Part shown: in pieces, positions 13,358-23,864 of the stretch
Layout of the letters: each line of letters starts with the position of its first letter
Numbering within the stretch: the first letter of the stretch is position 1
NCBI GenBank assembly: GCA_013339895.1
Contig: JABACO010000012.1
Location: 7,334,750-7,398,749, forward strand
Length of the DNA: 64,000 nucleotides
Source: Ephydatia muelleri
Lineage: Eukaryota; Porifera; Demospongiae; Spongillida; Spongillidae
Direction: 5' to 3'
Notes under the pieces: generated by a model
The model's database searches: none
Seen by the model: the letters and a program-made list of their open reading frames with translations, nothing else
Told to the model about the DNA's origin: nothing
Position numbers and translations under genes: made by a program

Positions 13358-16300
13358 TACCCCCACACACACACACTGGTGCCCATCAACATAGCTGCTG
13401 ATATACTCGTTGCACACTTTTCATGTATCGCATGGCCATCACATTCCCATACCTCATAGTCACGGGATTGGTTCCACACGTTGTGGGGTGGCAGGTCCCC
13501 AGTCCAATACACCCAGTCGAAGGAGTCCTGCATGCTGGCCAGATACTGCATCAGGTTCTCCAATGTCTGGAGGGGCGTTGTCACAGTTATAGTCGCCCCA
13601 GTAACCGGCAGCCGTGGGCCCGTTGCCTAGTGATGGAGAGGACGAGCTTGCATAAGTTAACGCAGAATAGTTATGAATTGTATTTCATGACCAACTTGTA
13701 GTCATACAAATGTTCCAATTACAGCACACTTTCCCTCCAGGCCATTGGCTAACCTGGAGGGTTGGGCACTCGGCAGCACAGAGGCTCCCCGCAGTCATTG
13801 GTCAGGCCAGGTGTGTAGTAGGGGTCAAAGTGCGTGTCGGATAGATGGAGGATACGGTTCACTGGGGAGTTGGGCTTTTGGTGGAGGAGGTGTAGGGAAG
13901 GGAGGGTAAGAGGGGGAAGGGGGAAGGGAAGGGAGGTTTAGGAAGGAGGGAGGGAAGGAAGGGAGGGTAAGGAGAGAGGGGGAGGAGGGAGGGAATGGAG
14001 GGGAGGAGGGACGGAAGGAAGGGAGGGGAGGAGGGAGGAAAGGCAGGGAGGGAGGAGGGAGGAGGAGGGAGGAAGGGGGGAAGGAAGGGAGGGGAGGAGG
14101 GAGGGAAGGAAGGGAGGGGAGGAGGGAGGGAAGGAAGGGAGGGGAGGAGGGAGGGAAGGGAGGGGAGGAGGGAGGGAAGGAGGGGAGGAGGGAGGGAAGG
14201 AGGAGGGAAGGAGGGAGGGAGGAGGAAGGAAGGGAGGGGAGGAGGAAGGGAATGGAGGGAAGGAGGGAGGGAAGGGAGGGGAGGAGGAAGGGAATGGAGG
14301 GAAGGAGGGAGGGAAGGGAGGGGAGGAGGGAGGGAGGGAAGGAAGGGAGGGAGGAGGAAGGGAATGGAGGGAAGGAGGGAGGGAAGGGAGGGGAGGAGGG
14401 AGGGAATGGAGGGGAGGAGGGAGGGAATGGAGGGGAGGAGGGAGGGAAGGGAGGGGAAGGAGAGAGGGGAGAAGGGAGGGAATGGAGGGGAGGAGGAAGG
14501 GTAAGGAGAAAGGGGGAGGAGAGAGGGAATGGAGGGGAGGAGGAAGGGTAAGGAGAAAGGGGGAGGAGGGAGGGAACCAGCAGAGAATGATAAATGGGAC
14601 TCACATTATAAAGTGCGTATTTTCTTTACATTGACAACAAAATTTAATGAATCCAAAACAGTAGACCATTGCATAAAGCAATGAATAGTTTCTTTACACT
14701 AAATTAGTAGGCTATTTAGAATCTGGTGCAATGAGCAATGCATAGATTTTGGGACTTTCAAGCCAATTGCAAGGAAAGGGTGTGGGTGTGGTGTTTGCCA
14801 TGGGTGTGTGGTCTATGCTATGGGGTGTGGTGTATGCTATGGGTGTGGCACGAGTGTTACGTAGCTAGTGCGTGACGTGTGGTGACACAGCTTCAACTCG
14901 ATACACATACACGAAAAGCAACAGCATAGCAACAGCATAGTAATGGCATAGCAACAGCATAGCAACATCATAGTAACGGCATAGCAACAGCATAGCAACA
15001 GCATAGTAATGGCATAGCAACAGCATAGCAACAGCATAGTAATGGCATAGCAACAGCATAGTAATGGCATAGCAACAGCATAGCAACAGCATAGTAATGG
15101 CATAGCAACAGCAAACCGGCCATAGTAATGGCATAGCAACAGTATAGCAACAGGTCCGTACCTTTGGGGGAGGTACTGGGGTCACTGGAGGCTTGGGGAC
15201 ATCGGGCAGGGTGACATTCCAGGGCTGGTCGTAAGGGTTTGTAGCCCGTCGCACAGCTAGGTCCAATCAGCACAGAGCATGCCTCTTGAGGATTGAGGGC
15301 CACACTGTCAAGCACCAGTCAGAACCTCGTCCTGTTTTGATATTGGGGGTGTGCATGGACCGGGGTGAAGGTGGAGGTGGGGTGGAGGTGGGGGATGGGG
15401 TGGGGGTGGGGGATGGGGTGGGGGTGGGGGATGGGGTAGAGGTGGGAGAGGGGTGGGAGGGTGGAGGTGAAGGTGGGGGGTGGGGGATGGGGTGGGGATG
15501 GAGGTGGAGGTGGGGGTGGGGGATGGGGTGGAGGGGGTATGGGTGGAGGTGGAGGTGGGGGGATGGGGTGGGGGTGGAGGTGGGGATGGGGTGGGGGTGA
15601 GAGAGGGATGAATGAGGGGGGGGGCAGAGAGGGCCTTGGCCTCCCCAATCTTGGGCATTATGTATGCTGAATTTATATTAGACACACCCTTTGGGCCCCC
15701 CCAATCCTGTTTACATTCCTACGCTTCTGTTCCCTCCCCCCCCCCCCCCCCCCCGGTTCCTATGCCTATGGGGAAAGGTAAGGTACACAATTGCTGGCAT
15801 CTTGTATGTTAAAGATGAGTTAAATGTGGGTTAAAAATGGGTTAAAGGTGGGTTTTAAAGATGGGTTAAAGGTGGAGGATTGGTGCATGCCTACCTACAC
15901 ACATCACAACCACACGCTCACACTTGCATGAACACAAATCACAGATGTACACACGGCACGATGCACGCATAGACACAACAACATGGGGTGGAATGTTGTG
16001 CGGTCGCAGAATAATTCCTCCCTGTCAGTGATGTAGAGGAAATAGGCGAGCAGGGTGAGGGTAGGGTGGGATGTACAGTGTGATGGTGGAGATGAAGGAT
16101 GAGGTTGGATTCAGTACAGAATGCTGGAAGGAGGCTGGTTTATATGAGAATATAAAAATACGGCGCAATCATCGTGATAATAGGTACTTGCTAAATGGAT
16201 ACGTGTATATTTCGATCGCAGATGGGCTAAGCGCATGCAACTATATTCATATGTTGTGTGCACAAACACTGTGGTATAATATCGTGACGTAAATTGAGTA

Positions 16301-16860
16301 ACAAAGACAACACGCAAGTCACATGCTGATCCCGCAACCAACGTGCAAAGAACGTCGCGTTTCACACAATCCACACGCTCACAGTCTCATACGGAGGACA
16401 GCTGTGCACCATTTGCTTGCGTTGTACCATAAAGAGTATACCCCACTGACAACTTTGTATATATATGTTAAGTCGATATGACCCCCCCCCCCCTCCCCCC
16501 ATCAACTCATCCGAAAAAAAAAAAATCAATCACAAATCTAACGCTAAGGGAGTGCTCGTACTTTTGCCCCCTCACCGAGAAAAGCGGCACAATCGTAGAG
16601 CACACGTTGCGATCTTCGATGTGGAAGGTCTCGCAGAAATAGACCGCGACTTTTTCGACGTCTTCTCGGACGCCGCCAGAGTCGAGAAGGGCCTGCAACA
16701 AAGCAACGACGACCTTGCACGTGTCACAGGTGAGCGCCGACTTCTGTCCGAGCTTTGCGCCGTCCTCGTCGCCGAGCAATCCGAATTGGCCCGCCCCTAG
16801 TGGCGCCTGGTGGGTCAAGGACGCGAAGCAGGATAAGGCGACGAGCAAGGTAAGTATCAT
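5214..16860 (-). CDS. SMPD1: Acid sphingomyelinase (saposin + metallophosphatase), 14 exons
   Basis: A lysosomal or secreted enzyme splitting sphingomyelin to ceramide and phosphocholine. Exons in transcript order: 16860-16576, 15331-15162, 13874-13754, 13626-13453, 12864-12764, 12268-12158, 11427-11347, 11238-11151, 8918-8842, 8349-8254, 6892-6796, 6527-6438, 6252-6158, 5382-5214. All have GT-AG borders and compatible phases. The protein is about 583 residues (human about 630): signal peptide [19 protein letters not shown], saposin-B domain ([13 protein letters not shown]), then the zinc-binding catalytic motifs [29 protein letters not shown] and [20 protein letters not shown] is near-identical to the human enzyme. 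The saposin domain separates it from SMPDL3. Oddity: exon 2 (170 bp) carries two, and exon 4 (174 bp) one, apparent single-base excess at or near short homopolymers, which break the frame; everything else is intact, so assembly error is as likely as true decay. Convergent with the kinase gene. Confidence 0.9.
5693..5950. repeat. 29-bp minisatellite in last SMPD1 intron
   Basis: About nine copies of a unit such as TGCCTGAGAGGGGAGGGGC followed by AATATGTGA, with some copies two bases longer. G-rich on the plus strand. The open frames across it are by-products of the repeat. Confidence 0.9.
6540..6745. repeat. (TG)n-rich microsatellite
   Basis: An interrupted TG/CA tract in the intron between SMPD1 exons 11 and 12. 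On the gene's strand it ends about a dozen bases before the exon-12 acceptor at 6528. Confidence 0.9.
7237..7640. repeat. 21-bp minisatellite, about 19 copies
   Basis: Tandem copies of CATGTGACTGCTGCCTTCAG plus T, with variants in the last six bases (CTTCAG, CTCCCG, CTCTCG). Because the period is divisible by three, frames stay open on both strands. Lies in an SMPD1 intron; not a gene. Confidence 0.95.
8127..8150. repeat. C-rich homopolymer tract
   Basis: A nearly unbroken run of C within the SMPD1 intron, one of several long C/G tracts in the window. Confidence 0.9.
8668..8780. repeat. Short minisatellite, about 3.5 copies
   Basis: Unit of about 30 bp containing AAAGGGGCCACATGCTATGC then CAACATAG, just downstream (on the gene strand) of SMPD1 exon 9. 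Confidence 0.8.
8955..10545. repeat. 1.6-kb GGA-rich minisatellite
   Basis: Dozens of units of 18-24 bp built from GGACTAAGGAGGGGGAGGAG. Every G-run lies on the plus strand, the template strand of SMPD1. It fills most of the intron between exons 8 and 9. Confidence 0.95.
10590..11035. repeat. Purine-rich minisatellite, about 45-bp unit
   Basis: Imperfect repeats of GGTGAAGGGGAGGAGGGAGG with interleaved AGAGATGAAG segments, continuing the plus-strand purine bias in the same intron. Confidence 0.85.
12271..12710. repeat. (GGGA)n tetranucleotide array, about 440 bp
   Basis: Almost pure GGGA/GGAG array with a few phase slips. On the SMPD1 strand it is (TCCC)n and touches the exon-6 acceptor at 12269-12270, so the repeat itself supplies the polypyrimidine tract. 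Confidence 0.95.
13195..13375. repeat. (CA)n microsatellite
   Basis: Interrupted CA repeat in the SMPD1 intron between exons 4 and 5. Confidence 0.95.
13880..14575. repeat. GGGA/GGAA-type minisatellite, 0.7 kb
   Basis: Irregular units such as GAGGGAGGGAAGGAAGGGAG in the intron upstream of SMPD1 exon 3. Pyrimidine-only on the coding strand; it runs to within about 10 bases of the exon-3 acceptor at 13875-13876. Confidence 0.95.
14920..15150. repeat. 15-bp-based minisatellite
   Basis: Alternating CATAGCAACAG and CATAGTAATGG units in the intron after SMPD1 exon 2. Confidence 0.9.
15357..15620. repeat. GGTGGGG minisatellite
   Basis: Repeats of GATGGGGTGGGGGTGGGG on the plus strand, beginning about 25 bases upstream (on the gene strand) of the SMPD1 exon-2 acceptor. 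Confidence 0.9.
15806..15880. repeat. GGGTTAAA short repeats
   Basis: Five imperfect copies of GGGTTAAAGGTG-like units in SMPD1 intron 1. The remainder of intron 1 (15880-16575) shows nothing but a C-run near 16482-16499. Confidence 0.7.
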
Positions 16861-17775
16861 TTGCTCAGAAACTGGAGAAGAAAGTAAACATAATGACGAA
16901 GAAACTACGCAGAAATATTATAAAATGCGAGCCCCTCCTACTTGATTAATGGTTTGTTGTGGATGCAATCATAGATATTAGAAATGACGTACTGTACACT
17001 ATATTTTTCGAGGAAAGTGTTCTGAATATACGGTATATGCCGTTTGAGGAACAAATTACCAGCAGAATATGGAGGCGTAGCCTATTGTGTGGAATCCGTG
17101 CCAAAAATCACTGGTGTACGTGGGCCACCTGCTTTTCGACGGTCACCTACTTTTTCGCGGCCACCTGGTTTTCGAGTGCTATATATTTCACACGTCAATG
17201 CGTTATCCGTGCCAAATATCAGATTTTTACGCGGGCCACCTACTTTTCAAGGTAATCTATTTTCCGAAGCTCACATAGCTTTCATAGTTTTGGAAGGCCA
17301 CCTACACGACCAGTTTTCTACGTTTATGAAGCATGGATGAAATTTTTTCGCTTGCGTATAATCGGCGATATTTAGAGAGATTCAGAAATTTTTGGCAATC
17401 TGATCTGAAGCAGACCGCGTATATAATGACCGAATCACCGCGATTATTCATACAATGCTTGCGAAGCATCTGTGAATGGTTGCGAAGCATCTGTGAATGG
17501 TTTTCGCTCCCGTATCATCGGCGCTGTTGATATTCGATCTGAAGCAGCCCGCGTAAAATAATAATGGAATCACCCGTGATGCATAGTTATGGTATTAGAT
17601 AGCAGAACGGGGCAGAGAATGGAGAATTGTTTTTGCGCGTACCATCTTCTATATTAATGAGCGTTACGTTTGATCATGAGGAGGGAGGGGGAATTAACTC
17701 CGATTAAGGCTGTACATGTATAGCCAGGACATCATCGAGCTCTATCAAAATGGTGTTCAGATTGTGATGGATCTC

Positions 17776-17915
17776 CGTCGTCCATCAGTGCAGCACAACA
17801 TGTGTACTTAAAGAGAAGGCAGTGGAAACCACTCTGGAACGGCACAGAGTCACTCAAAACACACTATTTTTGTCGCATGATTGGTCCAATAACTTGTATT
17901 GCTACAATGTGTTGT
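17776..17915. repeat. Dispersed 140-bp repeat, copy 1
   Basis: Begins TCGTCCATCAGTGC and ends near GATTGGTCCAATAACTTG. It is about 80% alike to 19023-19160 in the same orientation. Origin unknown, perhaps a SINE or transposon scrap. Confidence 0.65.
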
Positions 17916-19022
17916 GTATGTCAAACAATATGTGAATTGTGTTTACAATTGGATTTTAGTCATAATAAAACCACGATCACAAAAAAAAAGTATCCTTCTC
18001 GAAAACATATGTCGTTTTGATTTCGTTCCGCCATTGCTCACGTGACGATTGATGCTCACGTGCAAAATGGAAGACTGGATCTGGATTGCTTTTGTTCGTC
18101 TTGCAAAGTTCAAATCGAGGTATGAAAGACATCTGAAAACTTTGAGCCATCAAGCATATGCTCAGTGCATTTTCTTCGATGAATAAATAGAAGCCTAGGT
18201 ACTAAAGGTCTAACACGTGGCAGCGCGACGATCGATACGGCACTGTGGATGTTGTCAGTATAAAACAAAAGAATCTGTTGATGGTAAGTACTTGCTAATG
18301 TATGATGTATAAGCGTGACATGATTAGAAAATAGTGAACAAGTAAAACGAATCGAAAGGCGATGCCAAATCACCTTGAAGCATTAGCAGTACATCGAGAC
18401 GTGCCTGTTCTATCATTTGGAAGGACGAGAAGGCGATGTTTTACGGATGTATGCTATTACGCGTGGTATTTATGCTTTGATGCTTTACAGTCCAACCAGG
18501 TGATACAAGGCAACTGCTACATGCAGCAACTTCTTGTAAGCCTTTCAAAGTTGCTGGCAATGGCGCATCTTGTGTGGCGCATAGCTCACGCCCGATGGTA
18601 TGTTTGTGTATAGCAGCCACATGCATCAAAATGTTTTTACACCCGGTGACATACCCAACTGAAAATCGTCTTGCATATTCCGCTTACTTGCTGTCCTGAA
18701 GTGCAAAGTTTGCCTGGGCATAGTTCTCCAGCATTGGTAAGTGTGTCTTGCCAGAGATATTGCTGACAATTGAATATGTATTTCACTACAGCACACTACA
18801 AGATCTTTTATGTCAGTCTGTCAGACCTAGGTACGTTTTTCTGATGGTTATCTCTACATTTCATTATACATATGTTATTTAGATGCAAGTGTGAGGAGCT
18901 GCTTTCAAAGTGAGGAGGGATGCTGCTGCATTGTGCAATAGCTGGAACCACTCATAGTTGGCACAGCACCACTCACAAGCATACTTCCAGTCCTTCCTTC
19001 TGTCAGCATCTCGTGTTCAAAC

Positions 19023-19160
19023 TCTGTCGTCCATCAGTGCGGCACAACATACATATTTGAAGAGAAGGCAGTTGCAGCCAGTCTGGAGTGGCACGGAGTA
19101 ACTCAAAACACTTTGTTTTTGCTGCATGATTGGTCTAATACATTGTATTGTTTTGTAATT
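19023..19160. repeat. Dispersed 140-bp repeat, copy 2
   Basis: Partner of 17776-17915. It is followed about 35 bp later by an A-rich stretch with AATAAATAAATAAA, which would suit a retroposed 3' end. Confidence 0.65.
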
Positions 19161-19888
19161 GTGTGTGTTTACTTGTGTCCTATTTCATTTTTTTAAAAGA
19201 TTAAAAATAAATAAATAAAAAGAAATTTTTTCATAATATATACGACGATCGCTAAATAAGAATACCACAGACGAATCATCCCCTTCTACGGTTCCGATTC
19301 ACCTGTTGAGTGTAATGATTCACCCGCGATAATAAAATAGGCGAGACAGAAAGCTGCCGAAAGGATATGATTCATCTCCATTAACGCGGAAACGTGACAG
19401 ATATTGTATCCGTCTGATTCACAATTAGAAAACTGGTGGTGTAATGATTTATTATTTCTCATTCTCCGCTTAGTTGGATATTTGATGTATAATTAGAAAA
19501 ATGCCTTCGAATTGCAATTAACGGTGGGCGGGGATTCAGCAAGTATAGAGGGGTGCATCCGGGTTCTGGTGCGGTGTAGACACTTTTATGTCAGTCCGAT
19601 ACTTGCATACCTATATTTGTGGTATTAATGCCATTAACATTGCCGATACCGATATCATTATAAGTTTTTGTAAAATCTAATTTTAATATTTATGTTTCAG
19701 AAAAATGCCTTTTCTGTTCCTTTTCTGTTAACTTGTCTGGTGTTTCAGCAACGATGACAGGACTATTCATTCCAAGGATGTCAATGATTCTCTTTGTAGT
19801 GTGTGTAGTTGCTGTTGCTGTCATTGCAATTACATGGACTGTTGGACTCCTGACTTCTCCTAGCTTGCCAAACTCTTTGCCCCCTTCA

Positions 19889-19941
<53 letters not shown>

Positions 19942-19988
19942 ACACACACGTGCACACACACGCACACACACAAATGCACACACACACA

Positions 19989-20019
<31 letters not shown>

Positions 20020-20065
20020 GCACACACACACACATGCACACACACACACAAGCACACACAAACGC
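19889..20065. repeat. (CA)n microsatellite
   Basis: Interrupted CA/TG tract in the interval between SMPD1 and the receptor gene. Confidence 0.95.
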
Positions 20066-20939
20066 ATGTATGAGGTAGTCAATGTAAGTTCAAATTCGCT
20101 TGACATACCATTTAGTAATGCAATGCGCCTCGTCAACCTCGAAAGCGATCAACTTGTTCATATACGTAGGCATTCGAATCTTCTTTCTCCATGTCAGATT
20201 TGTTAAAAGCCGTTCTGGACTGATGAAGAGTAATTTGTATTCGCCATCATATATATTTTTTAGCTGGGATACGTAATTTCCTTCATGAACTAATCACTTA
20301 CAATTACCATACTTTTCAGTCCAGTTGATCATCAAACAGTAGTTGCTGTAAGTCGTTCAAGTTGGAACACTTGTTTTGTACTGGAACTTTATGGCACAAC
20401 TTAAAAAATACAATCATGGTATATTTAATGTGGGGAAAGCAGTATTCTCATAGTACCTCAGCTTCTCTATGTGGAGGTAGGTCGCTGTAGTTCTGTTTTG
20501 GGCATTCAAGGATACTGTTTGTATGTATTTTCATAAAACCCAGTTTCGAATTAGCTGTGTGCACATTTTGGCGGAACAAAATAATACAAGAAGTACCATT
20601 CAGAGTACCTTTATCACAATTTTGCCTGGAAACATAGTTACGGGTCTCCAGCAAAGAATTGTACACGTTTGAATACAAATCTCCATAGACGTTCCATACT
20701 TCATGACGCGCGCGTCGCGGGTTTCAATTATTCATGTCCGCTATTTCTGGCCATGTGACTCCAATGTTCAAGCACTGGGTGAAGAGCAAAGGGTTTCAGC
20801 TCTTATCCCATTCAGCTCTGGGACTTAAGGATGTGCTGTGTATACCTGCAAAAGCTAGGTGTAAAGCGGATATTTTTAGACATTTAGCTTGGCAATGCTA
20901 AATATTAATCAAAGCAGCTCATAGCAAGTTATATTTTAC

Positions 20940-21775
20940 AGAACTCCAATGACATCACTATTCTCCCTCGCTGGAGGTGTATTGCATTTGTGGAGGACTT
21001 TTATGATGTCATCCATGGAGTGCATGCAACAAGTAAAGGCCATATTGGCACAAAGAAGACAATAGCTGAAGTGGGGAAGTTGTTTTAGTGTGTGCCCAGA
21101 TCCGCCATTGCCAGGTATGTAGCCCTATGCCTTGTGTGTCACATGTGGAAACCACAGTCAACAAGAGCTCCCCTTGAAACCCGTTGTATCGTCAGGATTT
21201 ATGACAAGAGGGCAGGTGAAGGGCAGTGTTGAGGATGGTGGACTGACAGTTCATCATGTTCCTGTGCGAAAGGAGTCTCTGACTGTGGCTCATTTGCCAT
21301 AGCCTTCGCTTATCATGCTGCTCTGGGAGATGATTTGCAAACAATCACGATAAGCTGTCTGCTGAGGACCCACCTTGTAACCTGTTTTGAAAAAGAGAAG
21401 TTCAGCAGGCTTCCCCCATGTCATCCAAGGTGAAAAGGGCATCAGTGGAGTTTATTTAATTATATTGTGACTGTCGACTGCCAGGCTCTTATGATGATAT
21501 GGTTGTCTGTGACAGATGTGGCAGGTGGTTTCATTACAGGTGTGTGGGCTTTGTAACTTCACGCGCGGGTGATTAGTTGTGTAGTGGCTGCTTATACAGG
21601 TAGTGATACGACTTCACTATGCAATTACTTTGCGGGCCAAGGTAAGGATTCCTAGGTGGTACTGCGTAATGCTATGAATGCGCAAATTCTTGCTTAGCGC
21701 AGAACAGATCACGTGGATTACGGTGCGCAATTCTTGGATTGCGCGCCAAAGTAACGGAACACATACTTTTTTTTT
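20940..21775 (+). mobile_element. Ulp1/PHD transposon remnant (family G3), copy a
   Basis: The forward strand keeps pieces of a Ulp1-like cysteine-protease block (SDCGSFAIAFAYHAALGDD, compare DCGLFAIAFATSLARGE in the element at 25275-30310) followed by a PHD finger (CDCRLPGSYDDMVVCDRCGR then WFHYRCVG). About 40 bp later come short palindromic segments built from GCGCAATTCTTGGATTGCGC and a terminal-looking CTTTGCGGGCC/GCGCCAAAG pair. Broken in many places. It shares about 95% identity with the inverted copy at 56195-56710. Left end not found. Confidence 0.65.
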
Positions 21776-22275
21776 TGGTGTCAAATTAATGCACACTAGG
21801 CAAAAGTTGGGCTTGCTATGAAGTTACTATTTGTCAGATATAGTGCAAATTGTTGGCACATACTGTGTATGTGCGTTTCCACCATAGTACCATCTAATTT
21901 ACTATTGCGCAAATGTCTCATATACTATATATGTGACCAATTATAGTACGTACACACGCACACCCGGCCCCATCTGGAGGTTATATAGATAAATTCTACG
22001 TCTGCAATATTAAGGCACTGATAAACAAATAAAACTGTTGCCGGACAAACCGTATGGTTTATGCAATCCATCGCAATAATATTTTGGCAGGGCAGACACT
22101 GGCCCGTGCAGTCAGCTAACACAACGCGACCTAGATATGTAAATCACTTGTGAGACCTTTTCAATATATATTGTTGACATACCAGGCAACACCCCACCTC
22201 CCTCGCCCCCGCCCCCCACACACCCAAGCGAGTCAGCCTCTGCAGACATAGTTTCCAGGCGTGTTGGGAAGGTTA
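21776..22275. other. Intergenic, no feature recognised
   Basis: Upstream region of the receptor gene. It has a short C-rich patch near 22195-22225; no TATA box at a convincing distance was seen. Confidence 0.5.
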
Positions 22276-23316
22276 ATGACCCACGACAGCCACATGCAGT
22301 TGCAGGGTACGGAAGATTACAGCCATCGAGTCAACGTTGGTGAGGCGAGGAAGTTCTTCGTCGTGTATTTAGCGTTTGCCTTGCCGGCTGCCTCTGTCTA
22401 CGCGGCGACAATCGCCCTGATCGTAGCCACTAAGACCTACCACCAGTTCATCCATCGGCTCAGGCTGTATTTGGCCATAGCGGGACTCGCCCATGCCGTC
22501 GCCATAGCCCTGGAGGTGTCCCCTGCAGACATAAGCCGGAACGACAACAGCACAGTCGTTGTGAAGAGCGGGTGGGATTGGGCGTGCACGCTCTTTGGCG
22601 CGTTCGGCCAGTACTGTTCCATCTTTCAGACACTCGTGACCGCCTGGATCTCGGTCTACGTGTTCACCCTGGTCGCCTTCTACGAGCAGCTGAAGCGGCG
22701 CAGGCACGAGGTCGTGGGGCTCGTCGTCGTCATATTCGCTCCTTTGCTACTCACGTGGGAGCCCCTCATCGGCGCCTCGTACGGACTCACGGGGACGGCG
22801 TGCTGGATATCGGACGATTACGGAAGAAACTCGAGTCTCGGTTTCACACTAAGCATCGCACTGAGCTTGGTACCGAACACAATACTGACGTTGGCGAGTA
22901 TCCTTTTGTTGGTGTTGGCGAGTGTACTGCTGGCCTGGGCTGCCTCGAAAAGAAATGGATACTTGAGAAAGCAAAATAGGAAAGCATTGAAACAAGTCCT
23001 TCCATTGATGCTCTACCCTGCTGCCTATTTCATCACATACTTGGTATTCTTGGTTCTTATCGTATCAGGTGCTTCAGACGACGCCACTGATGTGATTGTC
23101 GTGTCCCTGCTCCAGACCTGCTCCTTAGTCCTGATGACCTCGCTCCTTTTGCACGAGAAATTTCGCGTAAATTGCAAAGGGATGTTTTCAAGCTTGTGCC
23201 GCAGAGCGGGGAGTCAGCACGTGATCCTGGTTTCTAAAGCTAGCGTCAGTGAAACGTCGGATGTTCGCACTAACATACAGCATTCTGAAAATGAAATGTT
23301 GATAAATAGGGTGTAA
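22276..23316 (+). CDS. Seven-transmembrane receptor, single exon
   Basis: 346 residues from the first in-frame ATG; a longer frame opens with GTG and is not preferred in an animal. Seven hydrophobic helices are visible at roughly 27-50, 61-82, 103-133, 145-166, 185-220, 243-266 and 272-296, with an extracellular N-terminus bearing an N-glycosylation site before helix 3 (NDNST). The canonical disulfide cysteines are present: one at the start of helix 3 (DWACTLFG), one in loop 2 (GTACWIS). Basic third loop (KRNGYLRKQNRK) and LMLYPAAYF in helix 6 resemble the cAMP-receptor-like/GPR157 and secretin-like group more than rhodopsin (no DRY or NPxxY). Likely a G-protein-coupled receptor of unknown ligand. 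Intronless in view; an upstream spliced exon cannot be excluded. Confidence 0.8.
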   Translation: MTHDSHMQLQGTEDYSHRVNVGEARKFFVVYLAFALPAASVYAATIALIVATKTYHQFIHRLRLYLAIAGLAHAVAIALEVSPADISRNDNSTVVVKSGWDWACTLFGAFGQYCSIFQTLVTAWISVYVFTLVAFYEQLKRRRHEVVGLVVVIFAPLLLTWEPLIGASYGLTGTACWISDDYGRNSSLGFTLSIALSLVPNTILTLASILLLVLASVLLAWAASKRNGYLRKQNRKALKQVLPLMLYPAAYFITYLVFLVLIVSGASDDATDVIVVSLLQTCSLVLMTSLLLHEKFRVNCKGMFSSLCRRAGSQHVILVSKASVSETSDVRTNIQHSENEMLINRV

Positions 23317-23664
23317 TTGACCTCTAAAGACAATGATATGGCTGCGCCTGCATGACTTATGTTGATGTGACGAATCAATGGTAATTAATTACCCATATAT
23401 AAACTCTTACAGAGAAAGTGCAGCTTACATTATATGCTTACATGCAGTGCTGCATCGTTTACTTGCATAAAAGAGTGTGCTGTTTATATTTACGTGTTCA
23501 TTGCTTATGTCGTTGCTATGTTTCTGCATTATAAACTAACACGTGCAACTGAGCCAACGTTGGTGGTGCTCAATGACATATGGCTAGTTGAATGTTCAAC
23601 TGGTTTGTGCCAATGCCATGGCTATTCTTTCCAGGGACAGCACTTCTAGAGCAGGTGACCAGGC

Positions 23665-23709
23665 CATTATGTGTGCATGTGTGTGTGTGTGTGTGCGTGT
23701 GTGTGTGTG

Positions 23710-23748
<39 letters not shown>

Positions 23749-23845
23749 GTGTGCGTGTGTGTGTGGTGTACATATGTGTGTGGTGTGTGTGTTTGTGTAT
23801 GTGTGCGTGTGTGTGGTGTGTGTGTTTGTGATGTGTGTGTGCTGT
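23665..23845. repeat. (TG)n microsatellite
   Basis: Interrupted TG repeat downstream of the receptor gene, ending about 20 bp before the foldback element. Confidence 0.95.
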
Positions 23846-23864
23846 TATATCCTTGTTAATATCT

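Larger units (their letters stand above)
16861..20900. other. Gene-poor interval with dispersed repeats
   Basis: No convincing gene. It holds degenerate GGCCACCTACTTTTC-type repeats (about 17118-17330), the repeat pair annotated separately at 17776 and 19023, and a CA tract. The promoter of SMPD1 must lie just right of 16860 but no clear TATA box or initiator stands out. Short open frames here lack motifs and support. Confidence 0.6.

Noticed and set aside
13825-14604. Ser/Pro/Phe-rich 259-residue minus-strand frame
   Set aside because: Translation of a purine/pyrimidine minisatellite upstream of SMPD1 exon 3.
18362-18613. Possible small gene in the gene-poor interval
   Set aside because: No recognisable domain, no splice or poly(A) support, length expected by chance.
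22261-22275. Upstream GTG start for the 7TM receptor
   Set aside because: Non-ATG start is unlikely in animals; the ATG at 22276 leaves all seven helices intact.
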